From assembly GCA_028532985.1 (NCBI GenBank), contig JANCIK010000011.1, positions 868,001 through 932,000 of the forward strand: a stretch of 64,000 bases of DNA. The letters are read 5' to 3'. The notes under the pieces are model-generated. The model had not been told where the DNA came from, made no database searches, and saw only the letters and a list, made by a program, of their open reading frames with translations. The position numbers and the translations under genes are program-made. The DNA is from Stropharia rugosoannulata (Eukaryota > Basidiomycota > Agaricomycetes > Agaricales > Strophariaceae). Positions 41,780 through 53,611 of the stretch are shown one piece after another. How positions within the stretch are numbered: position 1 is the first letter of the stretch; each line of letters begins with the position of its first letter.

Positions 41780-44547
41780 ATGCCTGCTCCCAAACCTCAC
41801 AAGAGAAAAGAACCTCCAAGTCAGTCATCTGACGATATTGAACATACCGCTCCCTCGCAAGTTGCAAAGAAGAAAAGAAAGTCTACCAGGGCAACTACAC
41901 CCGGTAAGTGCTGTGTTAATACGAGTCTACCATCGACTAACTTGGCCTTTCTGCCAGCCTCTAATCTGAAAACTCGGCCGTCTCCTGATGCATCTATGTC
42001 TAACGCACAAATACCTGAAGGACGTCCAGTCCGCAGCACCCGAGGCAAGGGTGGGCATATCTATCAGCTGGAAAAGGTTGCAAATGCCGTCAATCCACAG
42101 CCAGCTCCAAAGTCGAAGCCTACCATTCAAATATCTGAACATGTCCCCGAAAATAGCATGGCACCTGCAAAGAAGAGTAGGAAACCAGCTGCCGACAAAG
42201 TAAGTGAATTCTCTCATCAATAAAAAGGCATTATTGTAACTCACTAATTGTTAGGCAAGTCCGATTGCTTCTTTAGATGTGATACAAGAATCGAAGGCCG
42301 TTTTGATCAAGACAAAACTGCCAAAGCATCCAATAGCCCCATCGTCAAGTCAAGTTCAGCCAGCAACATCGAGCTCTAGGTTTGGCTTCAACCCATCTCC
42401 CGTTTCGCGTAATTTGTCCTCAGTAAAACCAGGTATGTTTCTGATGTGATGATCTAGTACGACACTAACTAACACAATTTAGATGATTCGTTTATGGATA
42501 TGAACGACAATGAACACGGTCAGTTGGAGGACAAACCTACAAAACCAATGGAAGCTACTGTGGATAAAGGGAAACAGCGAGCGGTCCTTGTGCCCAAAGG
42601 TATGTGGTTATACATTGCCATCGGAATATAAGGAGCTACCAATGAGCTACTAAATGTGCTATTTAAGACGGCAAAGGAAAACATGTTCAGCAAGGTACGG
42701 GACTCTATTCATGTATTATTGCATTTTTACCTCCCTATCTATCCAGGCACATCCAATAACGACAAATATATGGATATCAATGAATATGCGCGCCCTGTTT
42801 CTGTAAAGAAAAGTCGCAAAATTGTCATAGAGAGTGATGCCGAAGATAGCAACAATCACCAGTCACAATCCGGTGTAGCTGTCGCTGTCACAGCTACAGT
42901 CGATTATCCCAGCAATGCAAATGGCCAATCATCTGAGCTCGAGGTGGGCTCCAATGAGGCCAGTAGCGAAGAGATGGATTCACTCAGTGGTGGTGAATCG
43001 GAGGGCGGACTCTCGGTAGGCCATGGCAGCAGTGGTATGTCTGATGTTGAACCTCCTGAGGTAGTAGCTGCTATTTTCCATGTTATGACTTCGATTGCGC
43101 CTGCTGATAGCAACAAATGATAGGTTGTCTATGGCACGAATGGTACGGACTTACTTCAAGATCATTATGAAAGGAACCGCCCAGTTCAACCACCAGCTGC
43201 TAACGTGCTTTTTGCGGCCTCCCAAGCTCAGAACCAGGTTCGACGTGGCGAACCTCACAGCAAAAACTCCAATAGTTCTACATCCCAGGCACGGTCTGAA
43301 TCCGAGAGTCTCTCTGAAAATGACGAGGAAGACGATGAAGAGAATGACAGGGACGAGGATGAGGCATCGCCAGAAGCTGAACAAAGACCACGAGCAAGGG
43401 CCAAGCGATATTCCAAAACTCCAGTAAATGCCCCAGCAAAGCCTACTACTATGAGGTACCATTCCACTCAGTGGAAGATAATCCTCGAGGCCGCCAAGAA
43501 CGGAATGCGAAAATATGTTACTATGGAAAATATGTTTCCGGTAATAGGCTCTGATCTTCATATCACAGATGAGATAATCGCGCGGGAGATGAGGAAGTAT
43601 CTTGCGACTTCTCAAGTAAAGTTGAAAGGAGGTGATGTCCTATTTTACCTTATGGAAGCTGCCACACATATTGATATGCTTACCTATTTAATAATTCTCT
43701 TGCAGCTCTCGATCGGGATAAAAGTGTCTTGGTTTGATCATGTTTTAATTCAGTCATCGATCCTGCGTTAAAGCCTATATATCTAGGTCTTTAACGAGCA
43801 CGCAACCTTCCGCTCTGCGATGCAGCAATTGGGCCGTGATATTGTTGTTGTCTTGTACCGTCAACACCTTATACCCGACGGTGATTACCCCAATCAACTA
43901 CACCGGCAGCAGGTAGTTAAAGAAAATGTTGCCAACCTCCTCAGAAATTCAACATTTGTTTTACATCCTGACAAGGACGACAACGTAAGTGTTCTGGCTT
44001 ACATTCTTCCTACTCTAATTGCTCGCTATCTCTACTAGGGGAAGACTCAGAACATTGCTCATCCTGCTATTGAGGAGCTTATACATGCAGTGTTCTATGT
44101 TCCTGACAGTCTCGCCGTTGTTTATCCCGATGACTTTAAAACCAGTGTTCCTGATCGTGCTGTTGCCTATGTGATAACCTGCATAAGTGTTATCTATCTG
44201 ATTTGCTGTATCTCTGTTGCTTATGCTCTACTAGTTGCATTATTGTATCGCTGAATGGGAGATAAATGGAATACACCCCGGATCAAGCTCCGGACTGAAA
44301 TTTAGCAGGGATAACTTCCAAGGGATATATATTTCATATGTCCAGCTCATAGAGTCTTTGAAGAATAACAACTATCATTGGACGCAGTACAAACTGCGTC
44401 GAGAAGCCTGGGCAAAAAATGGAATGTAAGTATTCAGCTTACATTAATCTGGTGTCTGATGTTCTACTTATTTATCTCAGGAAACTTCTCAACAAGTCAC
44501 GCATTGCCGAGGAAAATCCTTACAACCCCACTTTGGTTTTGGATTAA
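41780..44547 (+). CDS. DUF6532-like Agaricomycete protein of unknown function
   Basis: About ten exons can be joined in phase from ATG 41780 to TAA 44545-44547. Examples are 41780-41904, ~41958-42199, ~42255-42431 and ~42482-42600, then the acidic exon to ~43060 and the exon ~43123-43614. The N-terminal ~400 residues are low-complexity, basic and then acidic, with K-K-K-R-K nuclear-type signals. The C-terminal domain begins near 43460 (Y-H-S-T-Q-W-K-I-I-L-E-A-A) and continues with H-A-T-F-R-S-A, N-I-A-H-P-A-I and C-I-A-E-W. I recognise this as the widely repeated family called, I believe, DUF6532. Its function is unknown. One junction (near 44180) is uncertain. Confidence 0.7.
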
Positions 44548-45270
44548 TTGCAGCATATTTCGCACCCGGATGTGCCATTACATGAAGGTTAGCTATTTAT
44601 ATCGTCTTCGTTTAATTCTTATTACTCTTCTTTGGCGTTTCCTTTCTGCTTTCGTCAGTATTTGGTCTTCTGCACTAGATTTATTTATTTACAGCCAGTT
44701 AATACTCCGATCTTCTTTCTTACTTACATTCTCTTGTGGTTTCACCTAGTCGTTCTTTGAATATAATCCTTTAATACAGACATTCCTAATTTAATAATGC
44801 TGTCTACTAGATAATATATATGAGTATTGAATGCTATACAAGCTATGGCCTTTGCAATAGAATGCTCTACAGAAGGCTGTCTATCCTATATATTGCTATG
44901 TAATTTACTCTGCCGTGCTATGCATTACTAGCCAGTACTATATAACAAAATACACAATAATCAATAGCTACAGGGGTTTGCTATGGAATATTAGATGGTT
45001 TTATGTATAGAATGGAAATTGTTACCTAGAAATACATAAAGCTACATAATAGTCTAAGTATACTACATAGAAGTGATCTATGTTATACAACACTACAGAG
45101 TCAAGAACCCTTGCTATGGCACTATGGTACTACATATTACTACCTAAAGCTGTATAACAGGTACCAGATTTGCTGATGTGCAACATCTGATGAAGACCAG
45201 GACTACAATTTTTATTATGTTATGCAGTAAGTAAAGAAGTTAATTACATTTATCTACTAATTCAATCTAC
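44548..45270. other. AT-rich spacer
   Basis: About 720 bp, rich in short CTA/TAG-containing words. No coding frame or repeat unit that I can support. Confidence 0.5.
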
Positions 45271-45774
45271 AGGTTTGTCAACCATGACATGTTTATGCGG
45301 TTTTGAGGCGGCGGGGTTGGCCACCTGAGTACTCGCGATGCTACCAACGCTTTCAGTGACGACCGGCACCCCAGTGACATTGGTAGAGGTGAGGGTGCCG
45401 AACACCCCGCACCAGACGTGGACCAACAACAGCCGCCTTGTCAAAATGCTGATACAGAGCGGGATACATCGGGCTCGGATGAAGATATCTATCTGGATGA
45501 GAATGTCAAGAACCACTGGCGAGCAACGCATGACGAAAACTTATCAGACGAGGAGGAACTCAGTTACCCTGCAAGTCCCTCGCTTTCCAAAGGTGATGGT
45601 GGCACCTTTTGGGATCGGTCTGAAAGTGAATCCGAGGCTAGCAACGGCAGCCCCGGAAGACTTGGAAGCTGGAGTGATGATGACCTCGACGTCATTTCTA
45701 AAGACCTTCTTGGTCCTGAAGACGGTCATGGTGAAGTAAGCAGCATAGAGGAGCTAGGTTACTCAGAACTGTAG
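45271..45774 (+). pseudogene. C-terminal exon remnant of an Agaricomycete repeat protein
   Basis: After an acceptor-like CTACAG the frame reads F-V-N-H-D-M-F-M-R-F, then a TGA at ~45304, then G-G-G-V-G-H-L-S-T-R and an acidic tail to TAG 45772-45774. The H-D-M-F-M-R-x-x-G-G-G-x-G-H pattern is one I know from repeated Agaricomycete hypothetical proteins, so the TGA probably replaced an arginine codon (CGA). No convincing upstream exon remains. Confidence 0.45.
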
Positions 45775-45992
45775 ATACTTGATGAATAGATATATTTTCA
45801 TGCCTGCCTTCCCATTGCCAAAAATATGAGGCTAGCTAGGTTCCAATCTTCATTGCAACTTCAACTAATTAATGTACAGTCCTTGTAATGAGCTGCAATA
45901 ATCAGAATTACGATGCAACGGCAACCAATTATTGGGGCTAGTTACATGAAGAAGCTAAATAATTGCCGACAAATACAAGGTGAGCCAAGTGT

Positions 45993-46528
45993 TTAGGCCC
46001 TCTTACAAACCTCATAGAATATAATATAATCAATTGGGACGTATACAATTAGTTGTACCATTTCGGAAATTTCTCTGATGCTATACTCATCTTCTTGACC
46101 TGCTTCAAATCCCTCGGAGTCATGAACAACGAAGCGGCTATTGGTTTTGAACTCCATTTCACGCTCGATATTGTGCGTTCCTCTCTGCAGTGCACTTGAG
46201 CCTGATTGTTCTTTTCTTAACCAAGTTGCAAAGGCCTACCGTAGTGCTTGGCTTGTCCGCCTGACGTTAAGTGCATAGATGAACATCATTTTGTAGTTCC
46301 TGTGTACATGAGGTCGCTTACCACTTCCTCCCCACACACCTAGTACACTTTCCTTTAGCCTTCCTAGTGTGTGATAGCTTTACATCGTACCTTGCTCAAT
46401 ATCATCGTCTTTCCGCATCCACTCTTTCCTATTATCAATAACCTGAACTTCTCTATTGGTACAGGTTGGCTTTGTGTCGTAGTTGATGAAAGCTTCCATT
46501 TATCTTCAACCGTGTCGGGTCCCTCCAT
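45993..46528 (-). pseudogene. Truncated P-loop GTPase-like gene
   Basis: From ATG 46528 exon 1 (46528-46391) encodes F-R-L-L-I-I-G-K-S-G-C-G-K-T, a Walker A/G1 motif. After an intron with donor GTACGA, a short exon (46260-~46240) and a further exon carry H-N-I-E-R-E and F-V-V-H-D-S-E-G-F-E-A-G (a G3-like DxxG), before a stop at 45993. This matches the small P-loop GTPase-like proteins repeated in Agaricomycetes, but the G4/G5 part is missing. Probably a 3'-truncated copy. Confidence 0.6.
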
Positions 46529-47180
46529 TGTAACCTGATATATGATAATAGGAGGTGTTGGTTAGAGCCAGTGTCTGTGCACGTGCATCCACAATCGATC
46601 TGGTGCATTCAATTAATTATAGCAGTCGACAGCTCGACAGCTGGATTTGATGGACGTACTACCAATAAAAATCATGAGAAATTCAGCTGGAAGTCGTATG
46701 CGTCACATGCCCTGTCGAAGATGCTCATATTATATTAGCCCATGGCTTTAGTTTTTCGGCAATACAACGGCCTGGGGGTATACTTTGTCATAAGAATACA
46801 AAAAATACAACGTGTTGGGAAGTCTCAATAACATTTTCCAGGTTGATTAGCAGGTATGTAAGCTCTGATCAACAGAAGAACTGCCAATTTACGTTGCGTT
46901 CAAGCCTGTTCAGGTCAAGTTCAGGTTGAGGATGAAGTTGGCCGGGCAAAGACCGAGCGGCCGAGCCCCCGAGAGTATGCCGACCGCAAGCCGAAGCTAA
47001 TAGTAACAAAGTTCATTTACTTGTAATTTAACGATACGTAAGCATGTACAAGCAATTAGTCAGCGTAACCTCGCTGCAGCCTCTGGGCAGCTGCCGACGT
47101 TGTTACCATTAAACGGACTTTACTACGACGCCTTAAAGTGTCGGACAGTGTCCACAACACTCTAAACCCTCGTTTTCGCG
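46529..47180. other. Intergenic, divergent promoter region
   Basis: About 650 bp between the truncated GTPase (minus) and VTI1 (plus). No repeat or additional gene seen. Confidence 0.4.
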
Positions 47181-48086
47181 ATGGACCAGACACCCACTGC
47201 GCTCTTTGACTCATACGAGCAAGATTTCCGTCATCTCATCAGCAGCATATCAGAGAAGCTTGAGGGAAATGGTAAGAACCAGCGGGGAGGTAAGCAATCC
47301 GTCCATATTGTCGCTCGTGCGGTTCTGGACCACCAACTCCTCCAGAACAACGGAAGGCAGCGCTGAGGAAGGTTGAACTTGAGTTAGACGAGGCCGACGA
47401 CATAGTGCGTGCTGCTCAAGGACTAAGTCCGTCTGAATAACTCCACTCATCCGCATGCTAGGTATCGCAACTAGAAGTGGAGATACAGGGGATTCCACAG
47501 TCGGTCAAGCAACCATACACAGCACGACTTAGGCAGGCGAAAGCAGATCTTACAAAGTATAAGAAACTGTCAAAGGAGTTACACTCGCAGGCAGCACGCT
47601 CGGATCTGTTAGGGTCGTACAAGAATGGCACCTCAAGCTCCGATAACCCCTATGGCGAGCGCAGTGATCGGGACAGACTGTTGGCGGGGGCCGAGTCCTT
47701 AGAAGATGGCAGCCGTCGCATCACAGAGTCCACAAGTCTCGCTTTGGAGACAGAGGCCCACGGCGCCGACATCTTGCGAAGTCTTCGGGGTCAGAGAGAG
47801 CAGATCGAGAACTCGCGCAATACAGTACGTTTGCCTATCTCCATTCTCATCAGCGCTATGTCATTGAACCTTTTTAGTTGCAAGCCGCAGATACCCATAT
47901 TGATAGAGCATCTGGTACTATCAAAACTATGGCCCGCCAGTATGTTTTCCGCGTTCTAACACTAGTCCATCACCTTATGTTTTCACTAGGATGTATCGCC
48001 AGAAGATTCTGTTCAGTGCTATCGGCGTCTTCTTTGTAGTCCTTGTTTGCTTCATCCTGTACTTCAAGCTTTTCTACCGTCGTTAA
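47181..48086 (+). CDS. VTI1: Vti1-type SNARE protein
   Basis: Five exons in phase: 47181-47271, 47346-47404, 47462-47824, 47878-47939 and 47990-48086, encoding 223 aa (yeast Vti1 is 217). The N-terminal helical domain begins F-D-S-Y-E-Q-D-F. The Vti1 SNARE motif lies around S-L-A-L-E-T-E-A-H-G-A-D-I-L-R-S-L-R, with the central polar residue in the R-G-Q-R-E-Q stretch. A C-terminal membrane anchor (A-I-G-V-F-F-V-V-L-V-C-F-I-L-Y-F) ends F-Y-R-R. Vti1 is the Qb-SNARE for Golgi, endosomal and vacuolar fusion. An intact host gene. Confidence 0.93.
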
Positions 48087-48868
48087 ACTATACCACTTTT
48101 GTTGTAACTTATTTCGTGCTTTGTTCTGTTTGTGGACCATGTTATACTTTTGGACTTGTAGTTTAGCGCTGCCCTTCTTGCCTACATTCCCACTCTCCCC
48201 TAGTCACCTACCCAACACCACTGATTGTGATATTGCCATTTCGTTGTCATCAATGAACTACCGAAGGTCGTTTGTAGCTGTTGCTTTCTAAAATTCCTAA
48301 CCATACAACGACGTCATTCAATTTCTCAAAAATTACGACACCTTTGGATCCGCCCTCTGCGCGGAAAAACATGGGAAAGGATTTGCGTACATGGACTTGG
48401 AGCAGTCCGGTCCATGCACCTGTGGTTCTTTGGAAATTGTCCATCATTGAACGTACTCGTTGATATGCCCTTTTTGTCTACTTCTCTAACACGGGGTCCG
48501 ACTACATCTTCCTTTTCAGGGTATGGTTTCCCCTGACATTCCACATCGACCGACGGGCGGCTATGACTTGTTGACCATTTCAAGGTAGTACACATTTGTG
48601 TAGGTGAGCACATTTATTATGCGACTGCCTGGGCGTTTTAATAATTGCTTGTTCAGGTCGATTACTACCCAGGAGACCCTGAGCACACCGCTTCTCGCCG
48701 TTTTTCGATGTATGGCACGAGGCTGGGCGCTACCGCAATTGGAATTATGGTAACACTCCCTGCACGGTGGGGAATGTCCAGGGAGGCTGTAAAACGTATA
48801 AAAGGCACTATAGGGCGTAGTATGGCAGTATCAAAGCAGATAGCAGCTTCCGATTCACCCTCAGTATC
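48087..48868. other. Intergenic with TATA box for the next gene
   Basis: About 780 bp. TATAAAAG at 48797-48804 lies 65 bp upstream of the ATG at 48869. No other gene supported. Confidence 0.45.
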
Positions 48869-49757
48869 ATGACTTTCAACAACGGTACTTATCCCATCGA
48901 TCTCCTCCTGCGCTGTAGGGATTTTCCTTAAACCAGTTTATTCAGGTTTCAAATACGAGCGCATTGACAAAGACAATGTCGCGTTCTTAGTCGTTGACCA
49001 TCAAATTGGTCTCTTCCAGCTTGTGCGCGACTTCGAGCCAGTCGAATTCCGCAACAGCATCCTCGCACATGCAGCCATTGCCAAGATCTTTAACTTGCCG
49101 ACTGTTCTTACCACAAGTGCAGAGACAGGTACTTTTCTCCGTGTTACTGGCTGTTGATAAATATTCACCTTTTAAACTATGATTAGGTCCTAACGGCCCA
49201 CTTCCAAAGGAGATTATTGCAATGCACCCCAATGCGCCTTTGATCAAGCGCAACGGAGAGGTCAACGCTTGGGACAACAGCGACTTCCGTGCAGCTGTCA
49301 AGGCCACAGGCAAGAAGCAGATCATCCTTGGTGGTATTGTTACCGACGTGAGGGTGCGCTTATTAAAGACTGAATATTTAACTAACACCTGTTACAGGTA
49401 TGCACTGCATTCCTTGCCCTTTCCCTAGTTCAGGAGGGATATACGGTCTTTGCCAATGCGGATGCCTCCGGCGCTATGTCTAAGCAGGACGCTGCAGACG
49501 CGAACGACAGGATGCGCGCCGCTGGCGTCCAAGTCATTTCCTTGTTCGCCGTTATGTGCGAGCTCATGCGTGACTGGAGGAACACCCCTGGGGCAAAAGA
49601 GCTCTTGCCATTTGTCGATCAGTGCGTTGGATATTTTTCTCATCGCTAAAAAGATCACTGAGACCTGACCAGATACCTGCCGTCCTACGGGTACCTTACG
49701 CGTGGCCATGCTGCTGCTATTGACCGCGGAGTACTTCAGCCAGGAGAGTCTGAGTAG
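48869..49757 (+). CDS. Isochorismatase-family (YcaC-like) cysteine hydrolase
   Basis: Five exons in phase: 48869-48884, 48946-49128, 49187-49347, 49398-49621 and 49673-49757, giving 222 aa, the usual length. The catalytic aspartate is D23 in L-V-V-D-H-Q. The nucleophile is C122 in G-G-I-V-T-D-V-C-T-A-F, preceded by the N-A-W-D-N segment typical of YcaC-like members. The fourth intron starts GTGCGT. The family hydrolyses amide or enol-ether bonds in small molecules; the substrate is unknown. Intact, probably cytosolic. Confidence 0.9.
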
Positions 49758-50221
49758 TAACATGATTCAAGTTTGGGATTTGTATAAGCATAAACAGTCC
49801 TGCGTGCCGTCTGTTTGTAATTCGATCATTCTGCAGCAGTAATGACTATATGCAATGATTTTATATTCAGAGTGAAGACGAATATAAAGGCAAATTATCG
49901 AGTCTACAACTGCGATGTCATATGGGTTTAGGACATACATTCTTCCACGTCATTGAAGTCGTGTTTAAAACGAAGTCTACGGCATGACAAAAGGGCTTTG
50001 AAAGGACCATCGTCTGCTGTCTCATACTCATACTGTATTGCGTATTCTTCTTGCTCTGCAAGGAGACTTGGCCTAACGTACTGTCTTGGTACTGTCTCTC
50101 TCTTGCTAACAAGAAACCTAGACATCACTATCCACTAAAAATACGTCAGGCCGCGGGGTAAAATTTTCAACTTTTCCTAATCTTCCACTACGTATAAAAT
50201 CCAGCACACTATTGTTCTACC
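49758..50221. other. Intergenic
   Basis: About 460 bp. TATAAAA at 50194-50200 lies close to the ATG at 50222. Nothing else recognised. Confidence 0.4.
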
Positions 50222-52120
50222 ATGTCCTTGCGCTACGCAACCTCATCCACTAGTCGTCTTGTGCGTACATCCCTCGCTCGTCCAGCCACATTCACCGCGT
50301 CACTCTCAAATATCCGCACAATGGCTACAGTCAAGGGCAGCATCCTTCAAGCCGTCGCTGATGACCACGAACAGGTGAACTTCCTTTGGGCTCAACCGGA
50401 GCGCTGTCTAAAGCCTGTGACAATGATAGATGTACTCATCGCGGCATGCGGTTGGAGAGGAGCTCGTTGTTTACCCGCTTCTGGAACAGTACCTAGGTGC
50501 AGAGGGGAAGCGCCTCGCCGACGAAGATCGCGCTGATCACCAGGTACAGTTTATTATTGTTCCAAATGTCCAATATATTTACACTTACCATCTTTGGCGC
50601 ATCTAGAAAGTGAAGGAGTTGCTCTACAAGATCGAGTCATACAAACCGGGTACAGAGGACCATGCGCGCTATGGCGGTCCATGTGTACTTTTATTCCGCG
50701 CAATTTTTTGATCAATCTTGTGCCCCGCAGAATATCTAAGTGCCCCGCGGAATTTCTAAATGCCCCGCAGAAATTTGAAGTGCCCCGCAGAAGTTGAAAT
50801 TCCGCGCGCGCAGAAATTCGGTGTCCGAAATCTGCGCGGGGTGAGTTTTTTGAGTCAAATACATGTTTTTTGTCCAAAAGCATGCATAGAAATGCCCGAG
50901 CGGAATTTTTACACTGCGCGCAGAAATTTAATGCAAGGTGTGTGTTGCGCGCGCAGAAATTGAGAAATTGACTTGTGCTCACATTTTTGACGTGCCGACG
51001 TGCCGGAGCTGGGATTTGATGATGTAAGTGATACGGTCGGCATCACGGAGCTTGGCATTTCGGACTTTAAAAACACCGTGGAAACTTGAAAGCAAGGGTA
51101 AGGTTGACATTAATGGCGCCCGTCTACTTGCCATTGAAAATCTTGTAATCGTTTTGCTTATTTCAAAGATATACCAGACCCTTTAATGTGTGAATTATCT
51201 ACCTAAGTCAGGTATAACATCTGGTTGAGTGGTTGTAGTTGGGTTATATTCAAATCCACCCGAGGATGCCAATCTTTACTATTACTAAACCAAGGTAAAA
51301 AGGACATTTTGCAGAGAAAGTACATAGGGATTTATTAATCATATACATTAGCTTGCTGTAAGCTATAAGGAGGGGATGACAATTGTATAATAGGCTCTCC
51401 ACTCGCTGCCAGGAGGCCAATTTCACACGCTTTTTCAGAGTCCGATGTGTGAGCTCCGTGATGCCGACCGCATCACTTACATCATCAAATCCCAGCTCCG
51501 GCACGTCGGCACGTCAAAAATGTGAGCACAAGTCAATTTCTCAATTTCTGCGCGCGCAACACACACCTTGCATTAAATTTCTGCGCGCAGTGTAAAAATT
51601 CCGCTCGGGCATTTCTATGCATGCTTTTGGACAAAAAACATGTATTTGACTCGAAAAACTCACCCCGCGCAGATTTCAGACACTGCATTTCTGCGCGCGC
51701 GGAATTTCAACTTCTGCGGGGCATTTAGAAATTCCGCGGGGCACTTATATATTCTGTGGGGCAATATATGGTTCATAAAATTGCGCGGAATAAAAGTACA
51801 CATGGACCGCCATAGCGCGCATCCTGAAAGCCGTAATGGACAACCTGCGCACTCACAACAAATCTGAGGAGCAGCATGATTTGCCCAAGTTGCAGGGTGC
51901 TCTGACCGCTGATGAGTCCGCGAAAGCAGTCGCAAGTTTCACGAGGACCAAGAAGTTCGTACCAACCAGGTCACACCCTAGCGCACCTACGAACCCTCCA
52001 TTCGAAACGCTCGTAGGACTGATGGCTGTCCCGATTGACAAACTGAAGGATGTTTTTTCGAAGTTTCCATCTGAGGCAGATAAGGACGCTGCCGCACAGG
52101 AGCACGCTGTGAAGAACTAG
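50222..52120 (+). pseudogene. Hemerythrin HHE-domain protein gene interrupted by an inverted-repeat element
   Basis: Exons 50222-50374, 50430-50543 and 50607 onwards encode a basic, mitochondrial-type presequence (M-S-L-R-Y-A-T-S-S-T-S-R-L-V-R) and HHE-type helices (R-H-A-V-G-E-E, D-E-D-R-A-D-H-Q). A 1145-bp element (50670-51814) sits inside the third coding exon, after which the frame resumes (I-L-K-A-V-M-D-N-L-R-T-H) to TAG 52118-52120. The helix usually found between the first two exons (about 30 residues) also seems to be missing. HHE proteins bind a di-iron centre and sense or store oxygen or iron. The copy is broken unless the insert is spliced out. Confidence 0.82.
50670..51814. mobile_element. 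Long-inverted-repeat element with 6-bp target duplication
   Basis: 1145 bp starting TATGGCGGTCC and ending GGACCGCCATA. Inverted repeats of roughly 350-400 bp include GTGCCCCGC(A/G)GAA tandem copies at each end (four on the left, 50719-50800). GCGCGC flanks both sides (50664-50669 and 51815-51820), and removing the insert plus one copy restores the hemerythrin frame. No transposase frame. The interior has a possible A box (TGGTTGAGTGG, 51222-51232) and a B-box-like ATTCAAATCC (51248-51257). Confidence 0.85.
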
Positions 52121-52562
52121 AAAATTTGAGGCGAGTTGGAGGCAAGGTTAATCTTTAGCGTGTGTCACAGGCCCTCCAATTCCAGTCCATAGTATTTGAA
52201 GGTTTTTATTGGTTTAAATTCAAACAAAAGTCCCAGTAAGTGCCATAGCTCCAGTTCAAAGAAGCGCACAATGCAACGACCGCCAAGAATTAAGATTAGG
52301 AGGAATATGCACAATGTAACTTTTAGTCATTACTATTCGTGGGCTACAAGGTACCCATAGGAACAATGGGCTTTACAATACCTCTAATAGCCCTGTCAGG
52401 GTCCTGGGTTTGGGGAGTTTTAATACAGTATATTGAGGCTGTAAAGCTAACAACAAACGGGATCTGACATTATCAATCTCGTGTTATCTACGGTTGCTGA
52501 TGGACTTCTGGTAACTATTTATCATTTTTTCCACAATTAATATCTCCGTCTGGACTGTAGAT
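52121..52562. other. Intergenic
   Basis: About 440 bp with no coding or repeat signal that I can support. Confidence 0.4.
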
Positions 52563-53043
52563 ATGACGGTGTTACTACTATGCATGGGATCGGTCATGGC
52601 GTGTCATTCTAGTACCTCTAGTACTTTAGTCGCTGAAGCAGGTGTGGTATTTGACAGTAATATGCAGACATTACACTCATACACAGGTGCTGCAGCAACA
52701 AATTTGCATCCTGGCCGAAACCTGTCATTTATAATGAATGTCCTCCTGGGTGCCGCGTTCTTCACCTCGCTTGGCTCTACCCTGTTGACAACCCTGTTTA
52801 TTGCTTACCGTATTCTTTCGGTCCAGCAGAACTCTCCTATCAAACACTCTAGTAACAAGCAGCGATTTACTTCAGTTCTTGACTTGATTGTGCAGTCAGC
52901 AGCGCTATACGGTCTGATGCTTCTTACGAATGCGATCGTCATTGTGGTTCCCTTGAATGGAGAGGACGGAAATTTTCAGGCCATGTTCGTTGCACAGTTG
53001 TTTCTTCCCGTCGCATTCTCCATAATGTCAGTAAGTAACTTTT
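52563..53043 (+). pseudogene. Fragment of a multi-pass membrane protein
   Basis: An open frame with three to four hydrophobic segments: N-V-L-L-G-A-A-F-F-T-S-L, L-T-T-L-F-I-A-Y-R-I-L, S-A-A-L-Y-G-L-M-L-L-T-N-A and a final F-L-P-V-A-F-S-I-M-S. It ends at a GTAAGT donor (~53031) with no convincing following exon. The I-A-Y-R-I and V-Q-S-A-A-L-Y segments resemble the seven-helix membrane proteins of unknown function common in basidiomycetes. Both ends seem incomplete; the Plavaka-like element begins ~250 bp further. Confidence 0.5.
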
Positions 53044-53611
53044 TGTGAGTCTCATTGAGCACAGTTAGCTTACTATCCGAGTAGTAGGGCTGGACGCTTG
53101 TGAGTTTTATAAGATGTTGATGAACCATCATCTGTTTTTTCTGTGAACAACTCTTGTCCACTTCTATTCGTATAATTTATGTAAGCACGTGAAATTGACG
53201 CCCACATATCTATATATAGCACGCAAAGTTACAAAGGATGCCAATTGCAAGGCAGAGAATGATTCGCGCAAGTAGGAAGATGAAAGTTATGTCGGAAAAT
53301 CCATGTTAGCCTTATAAGGCAAATAGCTTACAATGACGCGATATAGCCTTGTAATGTGCCTTACAGGGCGTCGTTTCCTTACAAGGTCCTTGTAAGGGTC
53401 TGATTTCTCTTGGAACAACTGATCTAAAGTTATAATAATAGATATACACTTGTCTTAGTCGGTAATATCTTGTAATGTATTATATTATTAGAATGATCAA
53501 CAAAGTCCATTCGTGAGAAATGATCATTTGTTAAACCGAATTGACACGGTTGATAGTGCATTGCCATCTCTGAGACTGTAGCCCTCCCAGCCCCATCCCT
53601 TCACATCGATC

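Noticed and set aside
53289..53299. TCGGAAA in the ends of the Plavaka-like element, same word as the inner retroelement motif
   Set aside because: One copy per end is expected for an inverted repeat; no enrichment inside that element, so coincidence is likely.
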